NCBI RefSeq assembly: GCF_003255815.1
Contig: NC_037689.1
Coordinates: 143,145,888 to 143,209,887, forward strand
DNA length: 64,000 nt
Source: Theropithecus gelada
Lineage: Eukaryota; Chordata; Mammalia; Primates; Cercopithecidae
Direction of reading: 5' to 3'
Part shown: piece by piece, positions 46,402 to 57,629 of the stretch
Layout: every line of letters begins with the position of its first letter
How positions within the stretch are numbered: the stretch's first letter is position 1
The notes under the pieces: model-generated
Told to the model about the DNA's origin: nothing
Databases searched by the model: none
What the model saw: only the letters and a program-made list of their open reading frames with translations
Program-made: the position numbers and the translations under genes

Positions 46402-48985
46402 TTTGCATATTAATACTGAAAATTGACCAAAAAGTTGGATGTTTAATTTAATATAGGTACTATGGTCCATCTGTGTCCTCGAACTCTGAACTGTATTTTA
46501 GCCAAACCACATACTTAAAAACCATAGAGAAGCACAACTTGATGAAGCCAGGTAGGCTGTGATCTATATCACCATTGCAGCTCAAGAATGAATTTGACTA
46601 ATGGTCATAGCAAAGATAATAAATCAACAATTTCATGGAATTCAATACACCCCAATGTTGCAACATAAATCAAAGCAGATCCATTCAGAACCTTCAGTAA
46701 ATCATATGATACTTGAATTCCAAGCAACTGGAACTTTACAGCAAGGATCCAGGTTTAGTCAAAATTGTTATACAATGTTTATTTATATTCATGTATAGGA
46801 GTTATCTTAAATTGAATGATTATATTTTTAAAAATTGTAACCAGAACATCAATTCATTAATTTGACAGTTGTCTTTCCTTGCTGCAAATAATAACCAGCA
46901 TTCATCATTTAGCAGTCATGTACAGAGCTCCCTATATATTAGTATTTCTATTGAAAAATACATTAAAATAAAACAGTTCAATATATTCAAATTAAGGAAA
47001 ATAAATTTTCCAGTTCTAATTGTGCCATACTTTAACCTGGGTCAACTAGACCTATATATGAAAAGCTAAAGGATCAGCATACTGAATTCATTATTCTGAA
47101 GCAACGATGTGTAGCAAAAACAAAAAAAAAAAAAAGAAAAAAAAAATGCTTGCTTTTGCCTCCTTTCAAAATATTAATAAAGTGACACTGACCCCACTCC
47201 TGTACCTGTGTTGCCGTGGTGATGCCTACGGTGGAGGAAAAATTTGGTGATAATTGTGCTTTCAATATTGTCATGGTTTCCTGAGATTACCGCAAAGTGA
47301 TGCTTTCGAGATACTGCATATAGTTCTTCCACCTCAGATACACTTCAGGCTATTTTTCTAAGAGAACTTCAAGTATATTTAGGTAACCTAAAACTCATAA
47401 AACTTGAGGCTCATTTTCTTTTCAATTCGCTTAGGAATATAGTGAGACCAAAGGCAGATGCAAAAGTTACTTAATATATGTCCTGGGGCCATTACATCTG
47501 ACTAAGAGGTTACCTGACTTACCATAATCAGGTGAAGAGGATTGTGTTCCAAATGTAATTGTACTGTCACTTAAGAAACTGCCTGGGAGATGAAAAATAG
47601 AAGGGGACAAAAATAATTGATATCACATCTGAGTAATAAGTCATCAGGATTCAAGGTAAAAAACATCCATTCTCCTCGCATTGATTTGCAGTGATGGTCG
47701 AATGTTGCATCAAGTTATTACTTGCAAATGGTTTTATTTACATTCTATATCTTACTTGCCTCATTTCTAAACCTACAATTTCTAAACTCTGCTTCATTTT
47801 GTGCAAATCATAACTTCAGGTAGATCTAGGATATGTCACCCTTGCCATTTTGTTCCTATTAATAGACTAGTCCTCTTCACAAATGATGACATTTTTAAAA
47901 ATCAGAACTACTTAATGCAAATCCTGAGTAGCTGCTCCTCTGACTGTAACTCTTTAGAAATGGGCATCTTCCATGCAGACATTTTTGAATTTTCCAGCAG
48001 AGTCAGCATTAAACTCTCTACCACAGCACATACTTTACCATATATTTATACTAGCCAAACAGAAATACATAAATAAAATCAACAGAACTTATTACAGAGG
48101 CTCAACTACATTATACCATTCCAATAAAGTACAATGTCAAACCTAATAAATTTGGCTTCCTCCTGAACACATTAGGTTGTAACTCCAAACCAAAATATAA
48201 CTTCCAGCTGCAGCAAAATTAATAAGATAGAATGTGTCAGGATAGATGAAATACCTACTAATGCTGTCCTGAGCCTTATCTGTTAAATTTGTGGCTTTTG
48301 CCATGTATATGTGCTCCCAAGTCTAGTAAGCTTAAATATGGTTCTTACTGATAAATCACTGGACTCAGTCAAAAAAGAGGGAGACCCAGGGTCCTTAGAG
48401 AACAGGTGTCATTAATAAGTGGCACTTGGTGTAACTGATGGGGGCACCATAAGTCTTTCTACAACTTTGTACGACATGCAGTTGTCTTTTCCTTCTATTT
48501 CTTTACTTCCCATCTTGATCTACTGCCTCTTTTCTCCTTTCTGTCCCATTTTCCTTCCTTTCCTGCCCATTCCAGTGTGCCAGTGTTATTCAAACTGTAA
48601 GAGGCAATCTATAGTCACTCGTGAGTTCAGTTTAGTGGGTCACAGTCATCCACTTAAAAAAATCGACTACAATAGAACAATATTTCAGGGTTCAGGGCCA
48701 TGATTAGGGGAATATTGTTTCGGAAAACTCATGTTTCAATTCATGACTGCCCCCTGAATCATGGTGTAAAATATATTTCTTTCTGAGGAGCAGCACCAGT
48801 ATGCATCGCCTGCCTCCACTGATAGTACTTGGGCCATAAGACATGAAAGAGTGTAGAGTGTAGTTAGTAGATCACAAAGCAGAGCATCAGGCAGCTTGGA
48901 ATCTAGCTTTTGCTCTGTTGCTAAGTCATAATGTGCATTTTGTTCCTTTGAATTGTTTAAGCACTAAAAATATTACGGTGTTTAT
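46402..48985. other. Unassigned, mostly single-copy DNA
   Basis: About 2.6 kb without a supported gene or named repeat. It includes the source copy of a duplicated segment (46826-46902) and an A-rich tract at 47117-47147. Frames at 47801-48076 and 48419-48703 show no domain. Confidence 0.4.
46826..46902 (+). repeat. 77-bp segment, copy A of a distant duplication
   Basis: Shares 'ttttaaaaattgtaaccaga', 'acatcaattcatt', 'gacagttgtctttccttgct' and 'aaccagcatt' with 49184-49252, in the same order and orientation. Copy A has an extra AATTT and an extra AAT. Its flanks are ordinary single-copy DNA. Confidence 0.9.
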
Positions 48986-49366
48986 ATACACACACATTTT
49001 ATACATACATGTATTTATATTACATAAATTTATATTATATATTATATATTATATTTAACATAATTTATATAATATATATTAAATATAAATTTATACATAT
49101 AATATATAAAATTTATCAATGTATTATTAATATAAATTCATTATATTTATATTATATAAATTATATAATATATATATTTTATGTTTTAAAAATTGTAACC
49201 AGAACATCAATTCATTGACAGTTGTCTTTCCTTGCTGCAAATAACCAGCATTATATATATTATAAATATATATAATTATATATAATATATATTTTATGTA
49301 ATTTATATAATATAATTTCATGTATGTAATATATAATATACATATGTACATTACACGCATATACAC
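48986..49366. repeat. AT-rich microsatellite-like tract
   Basis: TATA, TTATAT and ATATAA units with almost no G or C. It is interrupted only by the inserted segment at 49184-49252. Long low-complexity frames on both strands are artefacts. Confidence 0.9.
49184..49252 (+). repeat. 69-bp segment, copy B, inside the AT tract
   Basis: Near-identical to 46826-46902 apart from two short deletions (5 and 3 bases). It is embedded in pure AT repeat on both sides. No target duplication or poly-A is seen, so it is not an ordinary retrotransposon insertion. Confidence 0.9.
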
Positions 49367-49470
49367 AAAAGCCAGGGATGCTGCTAATCCTTCTACATTG
49401 CATAGAGCAGCTCCCACAACAAATAATCCTTTGGCCAAATATATCAATAGTGTTGAGGTTGAGCCCTGAT
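49367..49470 (+). mobile_element. MER20-type hAT-Charlie fragment
   Basis: 'agccagggatgctgctaatc', 'cttctacattgcatagagca', 'ctcccacaacaaataatcct' and 'caatagtgttgaggttgag' follow the right end of the MER20 type. Its left half is missing, replaced by the AT tract. Confidence 0.65.
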
Positions 49471-49659
49471 GTATACATATATGTAACTATTTGAAAACAT
49501 CTGTAAAATAAAAGGTGGAATTTTTTGAAGTTCTTTTAAATGTTTGACATTACATGGTCCCAACTGGAATCATAAATATTTTTTGTAATGCTAATTCTAT
49601 TATCCAACTTAAATTAAGATATTGGTTTCTGACTAAAATCAACCATTTCACCAAGAATG

Positions 49660-49800
49660 TGAGTATGGGCAGGTTACTTAAATTTTCTGAGTCTCACTTT
49701 CCTCTTTTGTAAAGTCTGGATAATCATGCTGGCCTGTTGAGGATTGTCATGAGAAACATGGAAAACAGATATAAAATGTTTTGTATAATTTATTTAAGAA
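49660..49800 (+). repeat. MIR SINE
   Basis: 'gggcaggttacttaaatttt', 'ctgagtctcactttcctctt', 'tgaggattgtcatgagaaac' are in MIR order. Confidence 0.7.
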
Positions 49801-49899
49801 GTGAGTTTAAAAATTTTTCAGTTTAAGATTTATTTGCACACACATGTACCACCGTTCAATTTCCAAGAGTTCTGTATACATCCCATCCTTACTCACTCC

Positions 49900-50030
49900 A
49901 CATAGCAGGTGCCAGTTTTACACATGGGGAACTGAAATTGGTGTAATGCTGTTCTCGTCCCATTGTGAGAAAGTAGCACAGGTGGAATTTGAACCCAGGT
50001 CATTGGGCTCCAAGGGCTTGGATATGTATT
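49900..50030 (-). repeat. MIR SINE, antisense
   Basis: 'ttttacacatggggaactga', 'gtggaatttgaacccaggtc' and 'attgggctccaagggcttgg' match the reversed MIR. Confidence 0.65.
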
Positions 50031-50637
50031 TGATTAAAAGAAAAACTGCTCTGGGTCTTGGCCCAGCACTATTTCAACCAAGCCAAAATGCCTGCCAAAT
50101 AATCCAAATAATTGAATTGAATTTAAAAATATCCACCTTTTCAATAACATCAAGAACAAAAGTCTACAATATCCTGTAAACTATAATTACTAATATTAAG
50201 GGCATGTCCTCTTTGTTGTGTTTCTTTATTTAGGAATTTGTTCTGTGGAACTCTTCTTTGAAACCTTTGGTTGAAACGAAAAAATGTTCACTGAAAATGC
50301 AGCACATCTGTCTTAGAATTACTGACTCTGCATGATGTTTCTATTTTGTCTTCTTTGATATGTTTTGAAGCTTTCTAGTTCTAGATAGGTGTGAAGAAGT
50401 TGAAAAAACAACATTCTCAGGTAAATTATGTACTACACAGTAATAGGATATCCTTTGCATCATCCTGGAAACATATGCGCTTTTTATTTCATTCATCCTA
50501 GATGAAATTTCTGGTTTTCTTCTAATCTTAGAATGAAATTATAAAAACCTAGGCAAGATTTAGTTTTATTTCTCTATTTTTCCACTAGTCTCTGTCCTGC
50601 TTAGTAACATGAACTTTACAATAGAAAATAGCTCACA

Positions 50638-50728
50638 GTACACCAAACCCCCATCACATGAAATTTACCTATATAACAAACTTGCACGTGTACACCTGAC
50701 CCTAAAATAAAAGATTTTTAAAAAGAAA
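50638..50728 (+). mobile_element. Very short L1 3' end
   Basis: Only the last stretch of a primate L1 3'UTR: 'aaacccccatcacatgaaat', 'cttgcacgtgtacacctgac', 'cctaaaataaaag' and an A-rich end. Extreme 5' truncation. It is the last clear primate-age repeat before the SLITRK2 domain. Confidence 0.85.
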
Positions 50729-52950
50729 ACAGCACATGGATATAAAGATACATTTACAGTGCTACTATAAAAAAGAGTAATGTGATTTTTATTAATTAAC
50801 AGAAGCACATGAATATGGTATCTTTAGTATTCAATTCTATTTGGAAATTTTCCTCTAACACAGAAACTTTTAGAAAATTCAGTATAAAGCAGCTTTCAAA
50901 TAAATTGGTATATTTAAATTTTTCACAGACTTCAAACTCTCCTCCATTATAACTGTCTATGCAAAACCCTCTCAGAAAGTTTTATATTGCTCATCAATTT
51001 TTGTGTCTGTGCATTTCAAAGCACAGCTATCTACCTACTTGAAAATTTTATGCTGACAAAAAGAAAAGTCTGCTCTTTTAAATTTTATCTTACTATCAAT
51101 GTGGTCCCATGTGGAAAGGCAGGCTGCTAAATGCTTTTCAAAGGCTGGTGAATGGGTTAGACTTGCTTACAAGGCTAATTAAAATTGATGCATGCCATCT
51201 ATTACATGTTACTACTGGATCTAAATAAAGTATCACTTTTCATCATTAATGCCATGTTCCTCCTCTAATCTGTATAGAAGTTATTGCTTATTTTGTATGT
51301 TCCCTTTGGCTACAGACACGTCACCCTTCTTAGTAAACTGTCTCAGTTTTTCAGCATGACTGTCTCATTATTTCTGTATTCGAATGGCCTCTTAGCCCCG
51401 TGTTTTGCAGTTGTTTATAACATCTACTAAAAACTACATGAAAAGATGACACAGTCAGAAATATGGTAAAGACAGAAGTAACAGTATTAACTGACCTCAC
51501 TTAGTTGATAATATGATGTGCTCAGTCCACTGTTTTTAGTCTGTAGCAAACAGCACATTGGATGTTTACACTAATACGGATATTGTAAAAAGAAGAGCAA
51601 TGCTTCTGAATATATAACCGTACATACACTGCCCATGTGCTTACGTGAGAACTATGTTATTCTGAAGTTGCTTTTCTGAATGGTAGGAACATTTCAAAAA
51701 GGCTTTCTCAAGAATGAAGTAAAAGGAACAGTAATGACCCTTACAACTCCAAAGATATGATTATAATTCTTTTGACTATAATTAAAGCAAACTTGGTACA
51801 TCTTCATAATGTAAGATTACCAGTAGTTTTCTTTTCAAAAAGCCCAGCATAATCTCCTTAGAAAACCATTATGAAAGAAAGCCAAGAAGGAGAGGACAGG
51901 AGAAGCACAGAAGATTCCCACGGGAAGGACAAGAATAAAGTGGTTGTCAGTGCTGTGAGAATGTGAGGTATGGGAAATATGAAAACAGACAAATCCCAAT
52001 GCAGATCTACTAGCTGGAGAGGTAATTTTGGGTCTAATTTTGCACCCCTCTCCTCGCCTCCCCGTCTGCTGTCCACCTCCACGCTTTTAGATGTTCAGAA
52101 GGATTCGGGGTTTTGCAGACTCTAATGGACATGAAAAGGATAGGCGGTGGTGACGACTGGAATTAATGACGTTCTCCTGCAGGATGGAGGGGAAAATGCC
52201 TTAGTATCATCAAATGAACTCCCTACTCCTGGCATAAATTTATCAAATTGCTACTTTATCTCTAATACTCTGGAAGAGTAGAGGAGAGGCCCTAGAGAAA
52301 GCAAGTCTTAAGGGGAACCGCAATGCTCTTGGCAAAAACCGCACCTCCCGCTTGAACTACATTGACTCTTTTCACAGAGCGCCTTCCTTTAATAGAATCA
52401 CAACCACCTGGACTACTAATAAGAGAAAGAAGAAAGGAGGAAAGGGAAGGGAAGATGGCAAAAATAACGCTCTAGACGATCCCAGCAACGTCGTCATGAA
52501 GAATAAAGGGAATCAATCACCGGAACGCTGCTAAGGGCTTGCTTTTGTTAACACACTTGCACAACTCAAGTTCAGCTCTATATTATGTTCAAAGTCCTTG
52601 TTCACGATCCTGGTAGGAGGTTCTGATATATCTGCCTGCGAACTCCCAAAGATTGGGCGCTTACTAGTTAGGGGAGGCAGCTGTCCCGGAGGGTGTCCAA
52701 CTCGGACGGCTGACTGATCTTTCACTTGTCGTTAACTTCCACCCAGTGGTCTTAGTCTCCCCTTGGACATGGTACCGACCGTGTGCCATTCTTGTTTCAC
52801 TTGACCGAGCCCGAGCTGCAGCCCAGGGTGGAAGCCGCAAGGGCTGGGCAGAGTTCCAGGCAAGAGGGGCCGAGAGGCGTGAGCAGTGCTCCGCAGCGCT
52901 TGTCAGAGAAATGGAGCAGCGGCTCCTTTGTGGGCTCTTACATCCCCGTC
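50729..52950. other. Repeat-free DNA upstream of the SLITRK2 CpG region
   Basis: About 2.2 kb with no recognised repeats and no supportable gene. GC content climbs after about 52000. Given its position it may hold regulatory elements for SLITRK2, but I cannot point to one. Confidence 0.4.
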
Positions 52951-52995
52951 CTGGGTGCAATCTGCGGGGTGATTGATAAGTGAGGGAGAGGGGCC

Positions 52996-53090
52996 GCGAT
53001 CCCTCCCTCCCTCCTCCCTCCCTTCTTCCCCTCTCCTCCCTCCTGCTTTACTTCCCTCCTCCCTCTCGTCTCCCTCCCTCCTTCCTGCAA
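52996..53090. repeat. Polypyrimidine tract (CCCTCC-type)
   Basis: Nearly 95 bases of C and T on the + strand, in CCCTCC, CTCCC and CTTCC units with few purines. The minus strand is G-rich in clusters and may form G-quadruplexes. It sits directly in front of the CpG-rich block, a common promoter arrangement. Confidence 0.85.
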
Positions 53091-53900
53091 GAAGCGTTGC
53101 CCGTTGGCTAGCCGCTCCGGTGGGGATCTGCCTGCCCTGGGGGCGCCGCCCGCGCGCTCCCCGCGGTGCTCCTGCTCCTGGGCTGCGCCAGTCCGAAGCG
53201 GTGCCGGCTCCTTTGCTTCACCGAGTCGCAGATGCTGCGGGAGCCTCCGGGGAAAGATCTGGGCAGCGCGCTCGCCGGGTAAGTTCTGAGCACTCAGGGA
53301 CGCGGTGGCGACGCGGCCAGTGAGCCGGCTTTCCTCAGTCCGTTGCCTTTCCCGGCCACCTCTCCTTGCGAGGGGGACCAGCGTGGGGAGGCTGGGCGCC
53401 ACCGCAGAGGGCAGCTCGCTGGCGGCCGTCCTCTACCCTCAATCCCCACTAGAGATTCCTCACCCCTGGACCGTCCGCGCGGGCGTGGTCGGGCTCCGCG
53501 CGTCGCGCAGCGGGGTGGCACAGGCGGCCGGGGAGGGCCCACGCACCCGGCGCGAGCTAGAAGCCTCTGGTCGGCCTGCAGTGCCCAAGCCCCAAGGCGA
53601 GGGCAGCCCGAGTGGCCGTCGCTGCTGTGGGGCCGCATGCCGGGCACCGCACCAGGCGTCTAGCAGGTAGCGGTAGGGAAGGTAGAGCTGTGCTTGCGGC
53701 CGGTGCCCAGTTACCGGCGATCTGGGACGCTCGGAGACACCTGGTCTCCCGGAAGCGCCCTTCGGAAATGGGATTCGACCCGGCTTGCAGGCGGCGGGTG
53801 TTTAGAACAGGAGGCTGCGGGCGAGCAGTGCCCCTCTCTGGGCTCTCGGACTCCTCTTAGCCCCCTCGTGGCCTGATGGGCGGCCGGGACGGAGGTGGGC
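53090..53900. promoter_or_regulatory. CpG island, probable upstream SLITRK2 promoter
   Basis: Dense in CpG ('gggcgccgcccgcgcgct' at about 53141, 'cgcgcgtcgcgcag' at about 53497), while most of the window is CpG-poor and AT-rich. It lies about 4 kb before the SLITRK2 coding exon. A consensus splice donor sits inside it at 53279. The natural reading is an alternative 5' promoter and first exon. The several 100-codon frames here on both strands are what GC-rich DNA gives by chance. A divergent non-coding transcript is also possible. Confidence 0.7.
53277..53284 (+). other. Candidate splice donor of an upstream non-coding exon
   Basis: 'GG|GTAAGT' is a near-perfect donor, with the GT at 53279-53280. 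It follows GC-rich sequence that could be a 5'UTR exon. The probable acceptor is the one at about 57598. The pairing is inferred. Confidence 0.5.
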
Positions 53901-56640
53901 TGTAAGTCCGCCGGCACCCACCGTGTCCTGTGGAATCCTTGGAGACCTGAGCCAGGCTCTACTGGGTTAGATGCGAGTGAGACAGGCGACCCACGGAGTT
54001 CTTCTTTAAGCCTCCCTCGCCTCAGCAAGGAGAGGGAGCGTTTTCCTTATTTTAATAACCGCCTTTGCCTCCCTTGGGGTCCCAGTTCACCCTGAACCTT
54101 TCCACAGCCTTAAAAGCCCGCTCTCCCTAGGGGGGTGTTGCGGCAGTTCTTCAGAAGACACGGGGCCAAATGAAACTTACTTAAAGTGGTTATCGCGTTT
54201 CAAGCTGATTTGTTCCTAGTAACTACGTTTTGGAAAGCAGCTGTGGACTCTCAGGGACAGGCAGGAACGAAGACCCCCTCAGGGTCCTGGTGTCGCTTCC
54301 CACAGTTAGATTACCAGTGAATTTCCTTCATTCTATAGGTCTCAAGAACCTCATGAGCCCCCAACCACCTCCACCTTTCTCTCTGAGTCTCTCTTCTCTC
54401 TCTGAAATTTTTAGCAAAAATAATCTGTCCTCAAGGAATATTGAAAGCGTCATCAGTGTCTTGAAAGAAATCACTGTATCTGAGAACTGAAACTAGTATT
54501 TGAGGTTTCACTTTCAAATACATTTTTTTTTAATAAAAAGGATAACTTTAAGTAAAACACCACCACCACTATTTAAGCTTAAGTAGATTCTTAATTCATA
54601 TTAAGCAGCAGTGTGCTTTTTTGGAAAAATGATGGACTGGGACTAATAATCCCTGGGTTTTGTTTCTAATTGTAGTTTCTTGAGTAAGTCAGCACTTTCC
54701 CTGGTTGAGAAATGACCTCATCTGTAAAATGAACCTGACTTCTAAGGTCCTGTTCGGCTCTGGCTCTCACATCTTTACTTCAGTTAAATATGGACATAAT
54801 ACATGTTTGTTGAATGAATGACTGAATGAATAAATCTTATTGCTGTAGGAACTGTGTGCTTTTAACATTTGGAAATACATAGAAGCAAATGCCTCCTTTG
54901 CGAGGAAAGGGAGCTTAATTGTGCTCCCACTGCATCAGACTGCTTCCATCTCATGATGCAATTGCAATACAGAGTGGGAGGCCATCCACAGGGCTGTCCC
55001 TCTGCCTCAGAACTCATCTCAAGTTTGCCCTTCTCTATAGAGAAGGAAAATTGGAGTCTCCAGAAGGAAAGTATTTTGCTAAAGGCCAAGCAAGAATTAG
55101 AGGGTAAGGGGGCTCCTGATGCCTGGTCCAAGGCTCTTCTTAGAAGAAGAAGAAGGAGAAAGGGAGAAAGCCCAAGAAAATAATGCACAGATCACCGCAG
55201 CTACAGGTTGCCTTAGTGCCTAAGTTTATAAACTACCCCCGCCCTTCCCGGAGAGAAAGGAGCTTGTATAAAGGGAACAATCCTAGGACCTAAGCTTAAC
55301 AAGGAAGGAGAAGGGGAGAAGCGGGGGGCGTTCTGTTCTCAAGTGGTTTGTTATATCTGTGTTTATGCCACATTTGATCAGACAGTGGGTCCCCCGGAAA
55401 GTAAGCTGAAGTGTTTTGTGGGACAGGCACATCATTTGGTCAATTCCTTTTCCCTGGTTATTTGATTCCCTCCTTTTCCTGACCCATCTCCCCCTTCCTA
55501 CTAGAGGCAACCAAGGCCTTTCCAGGCAATAGCAGACATTATTTACCCCTTGTGAATTGATTCCACAATGAAGACTCCTGGGTCCAAGGAGCTGTACAAT
55601 AATTAAGGAGAAAATAGATAATGAAGGCAAAAATCCAACACCTGGTCATTAGCAATGCTCTGGAAAGGCTATTTAAACCCACATTGGATGTCAGAGCTGG
55701 GGTGAGAGGGCTCATAAGGTCTACCTACCCACCTTTTGCAGATGGAGACAGGAAGATCCAGAAGCTAGTGTCACATCTAGCAACAGAGCCAGATCAGAAC
55801 CCAGGTAAGCTAGGTCTCCGGCCAGGCTTCCTTTTACATCTCTCTTTCTCAGGAGCCAGTCTTCCTGCACCAGCTTCCTCTTTTCTCCTAGCTCCCCTGC
55901 CCCTGCAGCCTGGAGGGCTCAACGACCCCTCCTTTGGCTCCCACTCCCAGCTGAGGCTCAGCCTGGCAGTGCTTTTCTGACACCCACTTCTTTTCTCCTT
56001 CCTCCAGGCAAGAAGCGCACGTTTAAACCTCATTATCTGGCTAAGTATAAACCTCAGGGAGAAAAGGGTTTTGTTTTTGTTTTTTCTCAGTCTGTAAGCT
56101 AACGTTGAGCTGACTTTCAGAGTCCAGGCAAATATCTGTTTGGCGGGTCAACACCCAGAAAGGAATTCTCTTAGCACTGAATCAGGGCTCTGTATGTAAA
56201 GCATAAATCCCCTAAGAGAACTCCTCACCCTCCTACACAGACACATTGGTGCATGCACACACACCCCACTCTCTCTGCACAGAGAGCATCTGAGCTAGGA
56301 GCTGGCAAGTGGGGCACAGTCCTGTAGCAAAGAGGCACACCACACACACTCTTACACACTTCTCCCTTGCTTGGAAATCTGGGAGAAGAACCCCCCACCC
56401 CCAGCCCTGCCCCCATAGGCATTGTGTAGGTGAAAGAAAGAGGGAGGAGTGAAAGAGAACACATAGAGGGGCCCAAGGAGGTGCCAGCCCATTAGGAGGG
56501 CCCCTCCTTGAGAAACCCCTCTGCAGGAGCTTCTCCTGCAGCCAGCCAGGTTGGAGGTGGAGTAGTTCAGAATCAACTGACGCAGCCGGGAATTGAGCTT
56601 TGCAAAGCCACTTGCAAGGAAGGGAAGCATCTGCCCAACC
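53901..56640. other. Repeat-poor DNA between the two SLITRK2 promoter candidates
   Basis: Probably intron of the longer transcript, or upstream sequence of the shorter. Only old SINE remnants are seen: MIR at about 54650-54770 (+) with an L2-tail-like 'tgttgaatgaatgactgaat' after it, and MIR at about 55700-55810 (-) with 'acagagccagatcagaaccc'. Frames here have no recognisable domains. Confidence 0.5.
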
Positions 56641-56649
56641 CTCCCCCAC

Positions 56650-56900
56650 CACGCGCCCTGGATCCTCTGCCTGCCCCCTCCCCCGTGACGTCACCCTAGT
56701 CCTGTCCCGGGGAGCCTGCAAAGCCTCTCAGATTCAAACTGCTAGACGCACTGCTGCCGCCGCCACCGAATTGGAAACGCGCGCCCAGGCTCCGCCGTCG
56801 CCTTCGCCCGCCGACCGGGCCAGCCGGCTCTCCGACCTCCCAACAGAATCGCACCCCAGTCCCTCCCTGGCAGCTCGGCTTCCCTCCGCTCCAACTCTCC
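56650..56900 (+). promoter_or_regulatory. Probable proximal SLITRK2 promoter
   Basis: A second GC- and CpG-rich block ('ctgctgccgccgccaccg' near 56751, 'gaaacgcgcgcccaggct' near 56774) with a full cAMP response element at 56686 and no obvious TATA box. Transcription would start some 30-70 bases after the element. It lies about 0.9 kb before the start codon. The exact start site cannot be read from sequence. Confidence 0.6.
56686..56693. promoter_or_regulatory. Palindromic cAMP response element (TGACGTCA)
   Basis: A perfect 8-bp CRE, the binding site of CREB/ATF factors, in the proximal promoter block. It would suit activity-dependent expression in neurons. Function is inferred from the motif and position only. 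Confidence 0.6.
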
Positions 56901-57032
56901 TCTTCCGCTCCTGCCTCCTGTCGGATTTTTAATTTCTGCGCACCCCCAATCAAATTAAATCAATCAACAAAAAGCAGGGCATCCCCCCTGAAAGCAGCGT
57001 CTTATTTTACCTTGTTCTCCCACTTCCTGAAG

Positions 57033-57083
57033 ATGCTAAACTCCTGGCGGACTGCAGAGGAGAGGGGTTCAGTCTTCTCCTGA
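57033..57083 (+). CDS. Short upstream ORF in the SLITRK2 5'UTR
   Basis: ATG at 57033 with A at -3, 16 sense codons, then TGA at 57081. It ends three bases before the candidate donor at 57087, so it would sit whole in the first exon of the short transcript. Such uORFs usually dampen translation of the main frame. Whether it is translated is unknown. Confidence 0.4.
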   Translation: MLNSWRTAEERGSVFS

Positions 57084-57086
57084 TGT

Positions 57087-57598
57087 GTGAGTAACCCCCA
57101 CCTCGTGCTGTTTTTGCCATCTCTCTCTCTCCTCTATCCCTGCCCCCAGCCCCCTGATTCCTGATTTTCCCATCCCCTTTTTGCGCTTTTTTTTTTTTTT
57201 CCTAAAGCGGTTGCGATTTCTGCTGGGAGCTCAAGACGGGCGAGCCGCCCAAGATCTCTTCGAGATACCCCAGGGGAGGAGGAGATGGGCAGGATTTAGT
57301 AGGACAACTCGGTTACTAATGACTTGGCTGCTGGCTGCGACCCCCCAGGAAATCAGGTGCAAGCATGTGTGTTCCCGGGGCACGTGTGTGGGTGGCCTCG
57401 GGGTGGGGGAATAGGGAGCGGAGAAAAGAAACCGCTTTGAAAAATGCAATGATTTCATTCTGCCGTGTTGCCAACCCCCTCATTCTCCCTCGTTCCCACT
57501 CCGCCTCCTTGCTTTACCATTTTTAATCAGGCTTCCTTGTTTCTTTCTTCCCTGCACCCGCTTCTTCCCCCTGCCCCCCACCTAAGGTTTGCCTGTAG
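57087..57598 (+). other. Candidate 5'UTR intron of SLITRK2
   Basis: Begins at a good donor (GTGAGTAA, 57087-57094) and ends at an AG (57597-57598) behind a long pyrimidine stretch (about 57530-57590). A second possible acceptor AG is at 57585-57586. Removing it joins the first exon to the coding exon 31 bases before the ATG. The SLITRK genes typically carry the whole reading frame in one exon after non-coding 5' exons, which agrees. Confidence 0.5.
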
Positions 57599-57629
57599 GT
57601 ACCTGAGTTGACACCGAAGGTGCCTAAAG

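Noticed and set aside
46826..46902. Idea that the duplicated 77-bp segment is part of a common transposon
   Set aside because: I recognise no family in it, and the second copy lacks any transposition hallmark. Kept as a finding, with a genome-wide uniqueness check proposed.
49009..49478. Tyr/Ile-rich frames on both strands
   Set aside because: Translations of the AT microsatellite.
53104..53670. Several 60-154-codon frames on both strands in the CpG island
   Set aside because: GC-rich DNA has few stop codons. The frames overlap on opposite strands, have low-complexity Arg/Pro/Ala/Gly composition, and match nothing I know.
54869..55188. 104- and 108-codon frames on opposite strands
   Set aside because: Mirror frames in an Arg/Lys-coding purine region, with no domain and no independent support.
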